Origin: Alteromonas_E sp965248545
GTDB lineage: Bacteria; Pseudomonadota; Gammaproteobacteria; Enterobacterales; Alteromonadaceae
Direction: 5' to 3'
NCBI GenBank assembly: GCA_965248545.1
Contig: OZ252110.1
Coordinates: forward strand, 868,001 to 932,000
DNA length: 64,000 nucleotides
Under the pieces are notes generated by a model. It did not search any database. It saw only the letters and a list, made by a program, of their open reading frames with translations, and was not told where the DNA came from. Numbering within the stretch: position 1 is the first letter of the stretch; each line of letters begins with the position of its first letter. Below, piece after piece: positions 1-8,826 of this stretch. The position numbers and the translations under genes are program-made.

Positions 1-460
1 GCAAATAATGTACCACTCGGTCGGGGTTTACTCGCTCAAAACCCAATGCGCTAGCTACTTCAATAAACTCACCAATGTAGGCGTAACGGGCTTTATCGTA
101 GGGCAGATGCTTTTCCACTGCATTCGCTTGTTTGAGCATTACGATGTCAAAATATTCTGCCCAAAACGCGGAGGGTGCCGGTGGCACTTTATGCCAGAAA
201 TCAACCGGCCGATAGAAAATCAACTTGGGCTTGGAGACTCCGTCAACCACCAGCCAACAATTCGGATTGTCAACGACCGGTAGCCAAGCTTTGAATTGCG
301 GATTAACGTGAAAAGGATAGTGGTTGTCATCCAGAAACATCACTTTGCTTTGTCCTGAATGAATCACTAATCCATCGAGACCTTCTCGTTCGAGTGCTTC
401 TCGAGTGCGCTGCTGAAGCGTTTCAATGTGCGCCGCATAGCTTTCCGATAACGTTTGCAT
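1..460 (-). CDS. pepQ: Xaa-Pro dipeptidase PepQ, N-terminal part (runs off the left edge)
   Basis: Cytosolic metallopeptidase of the M24 type that splits dipeptides ending in proline. Only the first ~153 residues are in the window. The frame opens at the ATG at 458-460 (MQTLSESYAAHIETLQQRT) and continues with FLDDNHYPFHVNPQFKAW and NCWLVVDG, which match the N-terminal domain of E. coli PepQ almost word for word. The metal-binding catalytic domain lies outside the window. Its position beside fadBA is the same as in E. coli, although there the two are directly divergent and here slt sits between them. The family call is firm. Confidence 0.93.
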   Translation of the reverse strand, partial: MQTLSESYAAHIETLQQRTREALEREGLDGLVIHSGQSKVMFLDDNHYPFHVNPQFKAWLPVVDNPNCWLVVDGVSKPKLIFYRPVDFWHKVPPAPSAFWAEYFDIVMLKQANAVEKHLPYDKARYAYIGEFIEVASALGFERVNPDRVVHYL

Positions 461-496
461 AACTGACCTTACTAATACGAATTTTTGACCGCAGAC

Positions 497-2518
497 CTAC
501 TGCGCCTGAGGAGACATTAACATGTGTTCAAGTTGTTCAAACACATCGCTTGGCCTGCCCAGTTGGAGTTGATATATATACTTATAGGCTAACACGGCTT
601 TTACGTAATTGCGTGTTTCTCGATATGGAATCGACTCGATCCAAACATCAGCTGGCAAGGCTTGTTGACGCGGTATCCATTTGCTTACACGATTCCAACC
701 TGCGTTATATGATGCGGTTGCTAGCAACGTATTGTTATCTGCTTTGTCGAGCAAATAACGCAGGTATTGAACACCCAACTCGACATTTTTATCGGGTTCC
801 AACAACGTCCGATAACGCACTGATGTTTGCGTTAAATACTGAGCGGTAGAAGGCAACACCTGCATTAATCCCCGAGCGCCTGCCGACGATACGGCGTCGA
901 CCATGAAAGAACTCTCGCGACGCGTAATTGCGTACGCTAAAGCTGGATCGACCTCGAATTTTGATGCTGCCGGTTGAATCTCAATATTATCGGCTACAGG
1001 AAAACGTCGATAAACATCATCGAGGTAACCCAATTGAGTAAACAGCGCAATGGATTGGTCAAACCAACGCCATTCGTGTGCGAGCAACGCTGCCTGTAAC
1101 TTTTCATCTGCAGTGCTTTCTCGGAGCGCATACCACCAGACTCGGCGTGCTTCAGCGTAGCGTTTCTGTTGAAACAATTCATATGCTCGCTGGATGAATG
1201 AATCGTTCAATAACTGCTGTTGAATATTGGCTTGAGGAACGGGTTCTCGATGGTTGAGGTTTGGTGCTTGATCCAACTGCGCACTGGCTAGAAAACCATA
1301 ATAATGACGCTGTTGGGCGGCCTGCGAAAATTGTTGGACCGCTTTTTCTGGTGCCTCTAATTGCTGCCAGCTGCGCCCTTGCCAATAGGTATAAGAGAGG
1401 TCTTGTGCAATAGGCGCAGATGCCTGATCAATGATTTCTAGGGTTTGTTGCCACTGTTTGTTGCGAACGCTAGTAGCAACGTGCCAACGCACAATTTCTG
1501 GGTCTTGCTTAAGATCACTTGCCCGTTGCAGCCACTGTTGGGCTTCGGGGTGCTGATCTACCGCTAGAGATAAGGCAACGCCAGATACGATAACGGCATA
1601 TTGTTCTTCGGTCATCGACAAAGCCCGTGTCGCACGCTCCAGAGCACTGATTACTCGCTCTGGATTTGACCAAACCCACCGATTCATTGCGTAAACAAAG
1701 GCTTCAGCCTCCTGTTGCTCATAGCGTCCAGGGAACCGGCGCATATTACTCAGACGATGCGGATAACGGTGAGCATCCTGCCAGAGCTTGGCAAGATAAT
1801 TCTGGCGTTGGCTTAAACCTCGCGCCAAATACTGAGCCAGCCGAATATTGCCTTCTTTGACTGCCAGCTTCATACGCTTCAACGAACGGTCTGATGTTTG
1901 TAGTCCCGCATTTTTCCAGCGTCTAAATAGTGGATCACAGGCCTTAGGTTGCGAATAAGCCACCATCCAAAGTCTCGCTACATGACTATCCAAAACCTCT
2001 TTGTCGAGCTCGTTAGGAAGTGTTTTGCGCAGATAAAAGCAGTCCAATTCGGCGCTCAACCCCGGTTCGTAATCTTCTATGAATGCTTGATTGCGTTTGG
2101 CATCCATTAGAGTCTGCAGCCAACGCTTGCGTACATTGCGGGCCACGGGTTGTCCGTCGTATTGGGCAAGAAACGCGTTTACATCTGCTCGTGACCGGAC
2201 ATCTAGACGAGCCAGAAGCCAATATTTCAATGCGTAGGGATACAGTGGGTAATTACGCAGCTGTGCAAGTTTTTCCCGCATCAATTGAGGATCAATACGG
2301 CGCTGAGTTTCAATCATCTTGACCACTTCAGCAAACAGGGCTCGTTGCTCTATATTTTCTGCAGAATTACTGGTGGGTGGTGTTAGCGCATCAGATACTA
2401 GCGGTAAAGACGGTTGCGGTGACTCTCCAGTCGCAATTGCAGCGCGTGGCAAAGCCGTCGTGATCATCACTGCCACAAATAGCGAAGATAAATAAGAGCG
2501 AAACTTACGCTGAAACAT
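497..2518 (-). CDS. slt: Soluble lytic murein transglycosylase (Slt70 type)
   Basis: Periplasmic enzyme that cleaves the MurNAc-GlcNAc bond of peptidoglycan and leaves 1,6-anhydroMurNAc ends. About 673 residues. There is an N-terminal signal segment (FRSYLSSLFVAVMITTALP), then a long alpha-helical superhelix domain, then a C-terminal transglycosylase domain. The catalytic Glu is in ITRRESSFM (about residue 535), followed by the typical AGARGLMQVLPSTA and ASYNAGWNRVSKW. I chose the ATG at 2518; an in-frame TTG at 2536 would add six residues and neither start has a good ribosome binding site. It lies 37 bp from pepQ and faces away from fadB. It would feed anhydro-muropeptides to recycling, which suits the cell-wall locus downstream, but it is a housekeeping enzyme. 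Confidence 0.93.
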   Translation of the reverse strand: MFQRKFRSYLSSLFVAVMITTALPRAAIATGESPQPSLPLVSDALTPPTSNSAENIEQRALFAEVVKMIETQRRIDPQLMREKLAQLRNYPLYPYALKYWLLARLDVRSRADVNAFLAQYDGQPVARNVRKRWLQTLMDAKRNQAFIEDYEPGLSAELDCFYLRKTLPNELDKEVLDSHVARLWMVAYSQPKACDPLFRRWKNAGLQTSDRSLKRMKLAVKEGNIRLAQYLARGLSQRQNYLAKLWQDAHRYPHRLSNMRRFPGRYEQQEAEAFVYAMNRWVWSNPERVISALERATRALSMTEEQYAVIVSGVALSLAVDQHPEAQQWLQRASDLKQDPEIVRWHVATSVRNKQWQQTLEIIDQASAPIAQDLSYTYWQGRSWQQLEAPEKAVQQFSQAAQQRHYYGFLASAQLDQAPNLNHREPVPQANIQQQLLNDSFIQRAYELFQQKRYAEARRVWWYALRESTADEKLQAALLAHEWRWFDQSIALFTQLGYLDDVYRRFPVADNIEIQPAASKFEVDPALAYAITRRESSFMVDAVSSAGARGLMQVLPSTAQYLTQTSVRYRTLLEPDKNVELGVQYLRYLLDKADNNTLLATASYNAGWNRVSKWIPRQQALPADVWIESIPYRETRNYVKAVLAYKYIYQLQLGRPSDVFEQLEHMLMSPQAQ

Positions 2519-2655
2519 CCTATATGACTGGTGCAATCACTTGAACTTCTTTATCAATAGACTATCAGTTATGGCTATGGTTTGCAGTGCATTCCATAAC
2601 CAATACGATGAATTTGGACTTGAAAAATCTGGGTTTAAACCCACATAGGAAAATT

Positions 2656-2669
2656 CAAACGCTTGTTTC
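2656..2669. promoter_or_regulatory. PsrA-type operator upstream of fadB
   Basis: The 14-mer CAAACGCTTGTTTC fits the published PsrA consensus (G/C)AAAC-N2-4-GTTT(G/C), a TetR-family repressor of beta-oxidation genes in many gammaproteobacteria. It lies about 108 bp upstream of the fadB ATG. A possible -10 hexamer TATACT is at 2743-2748 without a convincing -35. The rest of 2537-2777 has no credible gene. No E. coli FadR-type site was seen. Confidence 0.55.
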
Positions 2670-2777
2670 ATTTTTTCATTGTGTTTCACGACGTTTTTAC
2701 AGAGAATCTCGACACCCTACGAATATCACAGCTGGAGTGAACTATACTCACGTCCACTGTAATAGGAGAAACAACTT

Positions 2778-4934
2778 ATGATTTACTCAGGTAACTGTTT
2801 GTCAGTTGCAATTCTCGATAATGCCAGCGATATCGCAGAGCTGGTATTTGACGCCCCAGGTTCAGTTAATAAATTCGACCGCCAGACGGTCGAAGAGCTG
2901 GACCAAGCTACTCAAGCAATCAAAGCAACCGATGGCCTTAAAGCCGTCATCGTTCGAAGCGCCAAATCTACCTTTATCGTCGGTGCTGATATTACTGAAT
3001 TTACTGGGTTATTCAGCTTACCCGAAGAAGAGGTGTTGAGCTGGGTTGCGCAGACATCACAAGTCTTCGATCGCTTCGAGGACCTTCCGATTCCCACTGT
3101 TTGCGCGGTAAACGGCTTTGCCCTTGGCGGTGGTTGTGAGATGACGTTGGCCTGTGATTTACGTGTTGCTGACACCACGGCGAGCATAGGTTTACCTGAA
3201 GTGAAGTTGGGCCTTATGCCTGGTTTTGGCGGCACTGTGCGCTTACCACGGGTTATCGGCTCTGACAATGCACTCGAGTGGATGACGACTGGCCGCGATC
3301 GCAAAGCAGACAAGGCACTTGCGGAAGGCGCTGTTGACGCGGTCGTGCAACCGGATGCGTTGGTAAATGCGGCTATTGCTATGGCCCAAGACGCTGCTTC
3401 GGGCTCCATTGATTGGCAGAGCCGTAGAGCACAGAAAAAAGCACCGCTTCAGTTAGGTCGAAATGAAGCTATGATGAGCTTCTCCACAGCAGCCGCTATG
3501 GTCGCAGCGCAAGCAGGCAAGCACTACCCAGCCCCACACATGATGGTCGAAACAGTGAAAAATGCAGCCGGGCTCGATCGCGATGGTGCACTTGCACTGG
3601 AAAACCAAGGCTTTGTTAAGTTGGCTAAGACGGATGCCGCAAAAGCACAAATTGGTATCTTTATGGCCGACCAACTCGTGAAGAGCAAAGGTAAAAAACA
3701 AGCTAAGCAAGCGACCAAGCAGGTCAGTCAAAATGCGGTCCTTGGCGCTGGAATTATGGGCGGCGGTATTGCCTATCAAGGGGCGGTTAAAGGTATTCCT
3801 TCGGTAATGAAGGACATCAACCAAGCGGCCCTAGACCTTGGGCTGAAAGAAGCCTCAGGTATCCTTTTGAAAGGAATGAAGCGTGGCAAAGTTGACGGTA
3901 AGAAAATGGCTTCAACACTGGCCAATATCACACCGACGTTGGATTACAGCGCGATTAAGAATGCCGATTTGGTCATCGAAGCTGTCGTCGAAAACCCGAA
4001 AGTGAAAGGAATAGTGCTGGGTGAAACCGAGCAAGCAGTGGCCGACGACGCGATCATCTGCTCAAACACCTCAACGATTTCAATCAACCAACTGGCAGAA
4101 AGTTTGGACAAGCCCGAACGCTTCTGCGGTATGCACTTCTTTAATCCTGTGCACAAAATGCCGCTTGTGGAAATCATCCGTGGTGAGAAAACGACAGATG
4201 AAACCATCGCAGCTGTGGTCGCCACTACACTTCGAATGGGGAAAACCCCTATTGTAGTAAATGACTGCCCAGGCTTCTTGGTTAACCGCGTGTTGTTCCC
4301 TTATTTTGCAGGCTTCAGTCGTCTAGTGCTCGACGGTGCGGACTTCACAGCTGTCGACAAAGTAATGGAAAAACAATTTGGCTGGCCAATGGGTCCAGCT
4401 TACCTACTTGACGTCGTTGGAATGGACACGGCTGACCACGCGGCTGGCGTAATGTCAGACGGCATACCAGAGCGTATGCAGAAAATTGACAATGACCCTG
4501 TAACCGTGATGTTTGGCAATGAACGCCTTGGTCAGAAGAATGGAAAAGGCTTCTATGACTATGGCGTCGATAAGCGCGGTAGGCCTACAAAAATGGCGGC
4601 CGAAGATGCTTACGCACTGCTTAAGCCACACGTTGCTGATAGCAAAGAGTTTAGTGCAGAAGAAATCATCGCCCGAACAATGATCCCAATGGCTAATGAA
4701 GCAATTCGCTGCTTAGAAGAAGGCATCGTCGCGAGTGCGGCAGAAGCGGATATGGCCTTGTTATATGGATTGGGCTTCCCGCCGTTCAGAGGTGGTATCT
4801 TCCGCTACATTGAAACCATGGGCTTGCAAAACTTCGTCGATCTTGCAGACAAGTATGCAGATTTAGGACCTATTTATCAGGTTTCTGAAGGTGTGCGCGA
4901 GATGGCGCGTGCTGGTAAATCATATTTCGCGTAA
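2778..4934 (+). CDS. fadB: Fatty-acid oxidation complex alpha subunit FadB
   Basis: Multifunctional subunit of the aerobic beta-oxidation complex: enoyl-CoA hydratase, isomerase and 3-hydroxyacyl-CoA dehydrogenase. It works with FadA as an alpha2-beta2 complex in the cytosol. The 718 residues have the crotonase domain first (ALGGGCE with Glu121; IGLPEVKLG with Glu141, equivalent to E. coli Glu119 and Glu139). The NAD-binding domain follows (GAGIMGGG at 323-330; catalytic His453 in GMHFFNPVHKMP), and the C-terminal dehydrogenase repeat ends with YGLGFPPFRGG. Length and motifs are those of E. coli FadB (729 residues). The start is set by AGGAG at 2764-2768. fadA follows after 22 bp in the same operon. 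Likely repressed by PsrA through the site at 2656. Confidence 0.97.
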   Translation: MIYSGNCLSVAILDNASDIAELVFDAPGSVNKFDRQTVEELDQATQAIKATDGLKAVIVRSAKSTFIVGADITEFTGLFSLPEEEVLSWVAQTSQVFDRFEDLPIPTVCAVNGFALGGGCEMTLACDLRVADTTASIGLPEVKLGLMPGFGGTVRLPRVIGSDNALEWMTTGRDRKADKALAEGAVDAVVQPDALVNAAIAMAQDAASGSIDWQSRRAQKKAPLQLGRNEAMMSFSTAAAMVAAQAGKHYPAPHMMVETVKNAAGLDRDGALALENQGFVKLAKTDAAKAQIGIFMADQLVKSKGKKQAKQATKQVSQNAVLGAGIMGGGIAYQGAVKGIPSVMKDINQAALDLGLKEASGILLKGMKRGKVDGKKMASTLANITPTLDYSAIKNADLVIEAVVENPKVKGIVLGETEQAVADDAIICSNTSTISINQLAESLDKPERFCGMHFFNPVHKMPLVEIIRGEKTTDETIAAVVATTLRMGKTPIVVNDCPGFLVNRVLFPYFAGFSRLVLDGADFTAVDKVMEKQFGWPMGPAYLLDVVGMDTADHAAGVMSDGIPERMQKIDNDPVTVMFGNERLGQKNGKGFYDYGVDKRGRPTKMAAEDAYALLKPHVADSKEFSAEEIIARTMIPMANEAIRCLEEGIVASAAEADMALLYGLGFPPFRGGIFRYIETMGLQNFVDLADKYADLGPIYQVSEGVREMARAGKSYFA

Positions 4935-4956
4935 GCACGCCTAAGGAGAATTATTT

Positions 4957-6120
4957 ATGAAAGACGTAGTCGTTATTGATTGTATTCGTACCCCGATGGG
5001 TCGCTCCAAAGGCGGTGTGTTCCGCAACGTACGAGCTGAAACTTTATCTGCTCATTTGATGAGTAAATTGCTCGAGCGCAACCCAAATGTTGATCCTGCT
5101 GAAATTGAGGACATTATCTGGGGATGTGTTCAACAAACCAAGGAGCAGGGATTTAACGTTGCACGTAATGCGCAGTTACTGACCAACATTCCTCGCAGCA
5201 CTGGTGCCGTAACCGTGAATCGCTTGTGTGGCTCTTCCATGCAAGCGCTGCACGACGCTACAAAAGGTATCATGACCGGCAACGGTGATATCTTTATGAT
5301 TGGCGGTGTTGAACACATGGGCCACGTGCCAATGACCTTCAACCTAGATTTCCATCCTGGTCTTGCAAAATATACTGCAAAGGCCTCAGGGAATATGGGT
5401 ATGACCGCCGAGCTGCTCGGTCGCCAAAACGGTATCACGCGTGAAATGCAAGACGCCTTTGGTGCACGATCTCACCAGCGGGCACACCAAGCCCATCTGG
5501 ATGGTCGTTGGAACAGCGAAATTGTTGGGATTGAAGGCCACGATGCAAACGGTGTTCTAAAGTTAATTGATTCTGATGAAGTCATTCGTCCGGACAGTAC
5601 TGTCGAGACAATGGCTGTACTGCGCCCGGTATTTGACCCGGTCAACGGTACGGTTACTGCTGGTACCTCGTCAGCGATCTCTGATGGTGCTGCAGCGATG
5701 TTATTGATGTCTGCTGACCGTGCCAAGGAACTTGGCTTGACACCACGCGCAAAAATCCGCGCTATGGGTGTTGCGGGCTGTGATGCCGCGATCATGGGCT
5801 TTGGTCCTGTCCCAGCAACACAGAAAGCACTTAAACGCGCTGGACTGACAATGGATGATATTGAGATCGCAGAATTCAACGAAGCGTTCGCAGCACAAGC
5901 ATTGTCTTGTATTAAACAGCTGGGCTGGTTGGATAGTTATGACGAAAAAGTCAACTTAAACGGCGGGGCTATTGCCCTTGGACACCCACTGGGTTGTTCA
6001 GGCGCGCGTATTTCCACGACACTATTGAATCTAATGGAATCTCAAGATAAAACATTGGGTCTAGCGACCATGTGTATTGGCTTGGGCCAAGGTATCGCAA
6101 CAATCTTCGAACGCGTATAA
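4957..6120 (+). CDS. fadA: 3-ketoacyl-CoA thiolase FadA
   Basis: Beta subunit of the fatty-acid oxidation complex. It cleaves 3-ketoacyl-CoA with CoA to acetyl-CoA and a shortened acyl-CoA. 387 residues, the same length as E. coli FadA. The acyl-accepting Cys91 is in RLCGSSMQALHDA, the catalytic His343 in GHPLGCSGAR and Cys373 in MCIGLGQG, all in their family positions. An AAGGAG precedes the ATG. Second and last gene of the fadBA operon, closed by the terminator at 6143-6179. Confidence 0.97.
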   Translation: MKDVVVIDCIRTPMGRSKGGVFRNVRAETLSAHLMSKLLERNPNVDPAEIEDIIWGCVQQTKEQGFNVARNAQLLTNIPRSTGAVTVNRLCGSSMQALHDATKGIMTGNGDIFMIGGVEHMGHVPMTFNLDFHPGLAKYTAKASGNMGMTAELLGRQNGITREMQDAFGARSHQRAHQAHLDGRWNSEIVGIEGHDANGVLKLIDSDEVIRPDSTVETMAVLRPVFDPVNGTVTAGTSSAISDGAAAMLLMSADRAKELGLTPRAKIRAMGVAGCDAAIMGFGPVPATQKALKRAGLTMDDIEIAEFNEAFAAQALSCIKQLGWLDSYDEKVNLNGGAIALGHPLGCSGARISTTLLNLMESQDKTLGLATMCIGLGQGIATIFERV

Positions 6121-6142
6121 AAATATTTATTTTGTCAAATTA

Positions 6143-6179
6143 AATCCCTCGTATCCTTTGGATTCGAGGGATTTTTTTT
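6143..6179 (+). terminator. Rho-independent terminator of fadBA
   Basis: Outer stem AATCCCTCG (6143-6151) with CGAGGGATT (6165-6173). A T/T mismatch and an inner stem ATCC/GGAT enclose a three-base loop, and a T run follows to 6179. Confidence 0.92.
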
Positions 6180-6247
6180 GCAACTCAATCTGCTCTGTAC
6201 TACGTCAATCTAACCGCTCAAGTTTATTCATCTGTTTATTTTGCATT

Positions 6248-6260
6248 TGATAATTTATTC
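6248..6260. promoter_or_regulatory. Weak copy of the shared MurR-like operator motif
   Basis: TGATAATTTATTC matches 9 of the 11 defined positions of GAATnnTTTATTC. It lies about 135 bp upstream of the serine hydrolase start, farther than the other copies. It is the weakest member of the set and could be chance in AT-rich DNA. Confidence 0.3.
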
Positions 6261-6394
6261 GTGATTCCCAAAAGTCTCGAGCCTTGGCGATTGTCTTGTG
6301 ATATCAATGTAGAGCCTCGTCGAACTGACAGATTCTTGGGCAAAAGGTTACAACATACAGCTTTGCAAAGATGAACATCAAGGAATACCGAACA

Positions 6395-7855
6395 GTGATA
6401 AAAAATATAAAATCGTATAGGGCAATAGCACCAATATTCGCACTAATAGCGACCGCTTTACCCCCAGTAGCGTCTGCGTCTGAGGTCATTGAGAAAAATG
6501 TCTTAAAAAGTATCGTCGTCAAAGGTGAGCCGGTAACTCCAGTCTCTATTCAACAACGCATGTTAGATTTCAATGTGCCGGGCGTGAGTATTGCGGTGAT
6601 TAAGGATGGCAGTATTGCGTGGGCAAAAGGTTATGGATTAGCCAACGCCACTTCTGGGAAAACTGTCGATACAGAAACACTGTTTCAGGCTGGCTCAATT
6701 AGTAAACCTGTCGCAGCATTGGCGGCTTTAAAACTCGTTGAAGAAGGCAAGCTGGATCTTGATTCGGATGTGAATTCATACCTCAAAAACTGGCAGTTAA
6801 GCGGCCCAAGTCTATCTGAGAACGCCCCCGTGACGCTGCGTCAACTACTGACACATACCGGCGGACTCAATGTTCATGGTTTCCCCGGCTACGCCACAGG
6901 GACCGAATTGCCGAGCACAACAGGTGTGTTAACAGGTCAGGGCAATACAGATGCTGTGCATGTAACAGCCGTTCCGGGTAGCAACTGGCGATACTCAGGC
7001 GGCGGCTACACTGTCATGCAACTAATAGTAGAAGAACTTACGGACCAATCGTTTGCTGAGTATACCGATGCTCACGTGATGCAACCGATGGGTATGACGC
7101 GAAGTACCTATCAGCATAACCTAGCGGAATCATTGGCATCAGATGCCAGTGCGGCATTTGACCAAGCGGGGGAAATGTATGACGTGGTGTACAACGACTA
7201 TCCTGAGAAAGCCGCAGCCGGATTGTGGACAACACCGACGGATATCGCGAAATATGCGCTACATATGCAAGCGATTATGCAAGGCAAGACAGACGGCATC
7301 TTACAGCAGTCAATCGTCGCCGACATGTTTACGTTGCATGAAAATAATTGGGGGCTGGGTCCGGAAATGTTCGAGATAAACGGCAACTTGGTATTCGGAC
7401 ATGGCGGCAAAAACCTCGGTTTCACTAACTACTTCAGAGCAGCCGTCAATGCAGGGAACGGCATTGTTGTAATGGCTAATGGCGACAATGCAAATACGCT
7501 AAATCGAGAGATAATGATTACGCTTTCTCAACACTACGAACTTGGCATTGCCGAACAACTCGTCATTGAAGCAATCGCGCTCTCTAATGCCGATTTAAAC
7601 AGTCTACAAGGAAATTATAAGATGCTGACCGAAATTGGATTCGACGGCGATTTCATCGCCGAGATATCCGTCAGCGAGGGGAGCCTATTGGTAAAAGTGC
7701 CCGGTGATGACCACCCCGCCAGATTAATACCCACAGAAGCATTACGCTTCACTAGCTTAGAGTCTGGTAATCAATTTGTGTTTAAAACCGACGACTCTGG
7801 GCAAGTCATTGGGCTCACTGTAGCTGAGCGTTTTGAGTTAGAAAAAACCAACTGA
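6395..7855 (+). CDS. Exported serine hydrolase, beta-lactamase class C / D-aminopeptidase family
   Basis: Penicillin-recognising-fold hydrolase, probably periplasmic. About 486 residues from a GTG start at 6395, which has AAGGA ten bases upstream. The ATG at 6371 would add eight residues but has no such site. A signal peptide follows (IAPIFALIATALPPVASAS). The catalytic SxxK is SISK at about residues 101-104 (FQAGSISKPVAA), the Tyr motif is RYSGGGY, and the third motif reads GHGGKNLGF. The C-terminal ~100 residues form a separate small domain, as in many esterase or peptidase relatives. The family includes beta-lactamases, D-Ala-D-Ala peptidases and esterases, so the substrate is not settled. 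Its place at the edge of the muropeptide locus suggests a D-amino-acid peptide substrate (inference). Confidence 0.85.
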   Translation: MIKNIKSYRAIAPIFALIATALPPVASASEVIEKNVLKSIVVKGEPVTPVSIQQRMLDFNVPGVSIAVIKDGSIAWAKGYGLANATSGKTVDTETLFQAGSISKPVAALAALKLVEEGKLDLDSDVNSYLKNWQLSGPSLSENAPVTLRQLLTHTGGLNVHGFPGYATGTELPSTTGVLTGQGNTDAVHVTAVPGSNWRYSGGGYTVMQLIVEELTDQSFAEYTDAHVMQPMGMTRSTYQHNLAESLASDASAAFDQAGEMYDVVYNDYPEKAAAGLWTTPTDIAKYALHMQAIMQGKTDGILQQSIVADMFTLHENNWGLGPEMFEINGNLVFGHGGKNLGFTNYFRAAVNAGNGIVVMANGDNANTLNREIMITLSQHYELGIAEQLVIEAIALSNADLNSLQGNYKMLTEIGFDGDFIAEISVSEGSLLVKVPGDDHPARLIPTEALRFTSLESGNQFVFKTDDSGQVIGLTVAERFELEKTN

Positions 7856-7943
7856 CGTTTGCCACAGTCATTTGGTCGGACTGTCATACAACTGCCACAT
7901 GCGGTTAATACTATTGAAACGTCAATGAATTAGCCGCTTTATT

Positions 7944-8735
7944 GTGAAAAAACTCAAGCAATACCAATACGAACGCTATGCCATTCTCTGTCAGCTAGTT
8001 TATAGCAATCAAGCGGTAGAAAAACCCGACTATTTGGACAAGTACCATCAGGTCGACCTTTTCGATGGTTTCGGAAGAGTCAGCGTCAGAATACTGTGGG
8101 TCGATAATAAGAAAGAAGCAATTGTTGTGTTTAGAGGCTCACTCGGCATAGATGATTGGTTGAGTAGCCTGTTTTGCGTACCATCCAGAGTCAATTACGC
8201 ATTACCCAAAAGATACCATGTATTGTGGGGGGTTAAGCGTCAGCTCAATCGCCCGGTCTATTTGAATAACCAACAAACCGGGCCATCGAATAGCTTGATG
8301 CAAAGTGTCGAGGCACTATGTGAACCCCTTATCGCAAAAGGCAAACGCTTAAGTTTTGTCGGGCACTCATCTGGCGGTTCAGTTGCGTGTTTGATCGCGG
8401 ACTGGCTGTTTCAGCGTCACCCTAAAGCCATCAAACGAGTAGTGACCTTTGGCCAACCGGCCTCTGGTTTGATCAACTTTAAACGTCACTATCAATTGGC
8501 AAGCAAAACGTATCGAATCTGCTGCGAATTCGACATCGTGACGTTTATGCCACCACTGCCTTTTTTGTATTGGCACGTGGGCAAAATGCTGTGGCTGCAC
8601 GACGAACACATCTACGAAAACATCCCCCCCTATGTGCGGCTGGGAAGATCGCTGAAAAGCTGGCTACTGCGTCCGTTCACCTATCATTATATGAGCAAAT
8701 ACATCCGTCACAAGAGCCTGTTCGACAAGCACTGA
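7944..8735 (+). CDS. Class 3 lipase-like alpha/beta hydrolase
   Basis: Predicted esterase or lipase of 263 residues with the nucleophile elbow GHSSGG in LSFVGHSSGGSVACL. An FRGS motif before it (VVFRGSLGIDDWL) is typical of the Lipase_3 family oxyanion region, and a later Asp (CCEFDIVTFMPP) and His are candidates for the rest of the triad. There is no signal peptide. The start is a GTG at 7944 with no clear ribosome binding site. It stands alone between the two serine hydrolases, and its substrate is unknown. Confidence 0.75.
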   Translation: MKKLKQYQYERYAILCQLVYSNQAVEKPDYLDKYHQVDLFDGFGRVSVRILWVDNKKEAIVVFRGSLGIDDWLSSLFCVPSRVNYALPKRYHVLWGVKRQLNRPVYLNNQQTGPSNSLMQSVEALCEPLIAKGKRLSFVGHSSGGSVACLIADWLFQRHPKAIKRVVTFGQPASGLINFKRHYQLASKTYRICCEFDIVTFMPPLPFLYWHVGKMLWLHDEHIYENIPPYVRLGRSLKSWLLRPFTYHYMSKYIRHKSLFDKH

Positions 8736-8781
8736 TATACGTATGTTAACTAAAACAAAACTTTACTTTTCGCCTCCTAAG

Positions 8782-8794
8782 TAATAATTTATTC
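8782..8794. promoter_or_regulatory. Copy of the shared MurR-like operator motif upstream of the SxxK protein and epimerase
   Basis: TAATAATTTATTC matches 10 of 11 defined positions of GAATnnTTTATTC. It sits 33 bp upstream of the GTG start at 8827, a distance at which a repressor would overlap the promoter. Confidence 0.45.
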
Positions 8795-8826
8795 CCAAAT
8801 CAGCATCATACAGGAATACACAAACT

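Noticed and set aside
2587..2781. 64-codon plus-strand frame in front of fadB
   Set aside because: No ribosome binding site, lies across the fadB control region and overlaps the fadB start; the composition is that of non-coding DNA.
2912..3409. 165-codon minus-strand frame inside fadB
   Set aside because: Shadow of fadB, with Ser/Pro/Ala-rich translation typical of the antisense frame; several similar frames lie inside fadA, rho and the kinases.
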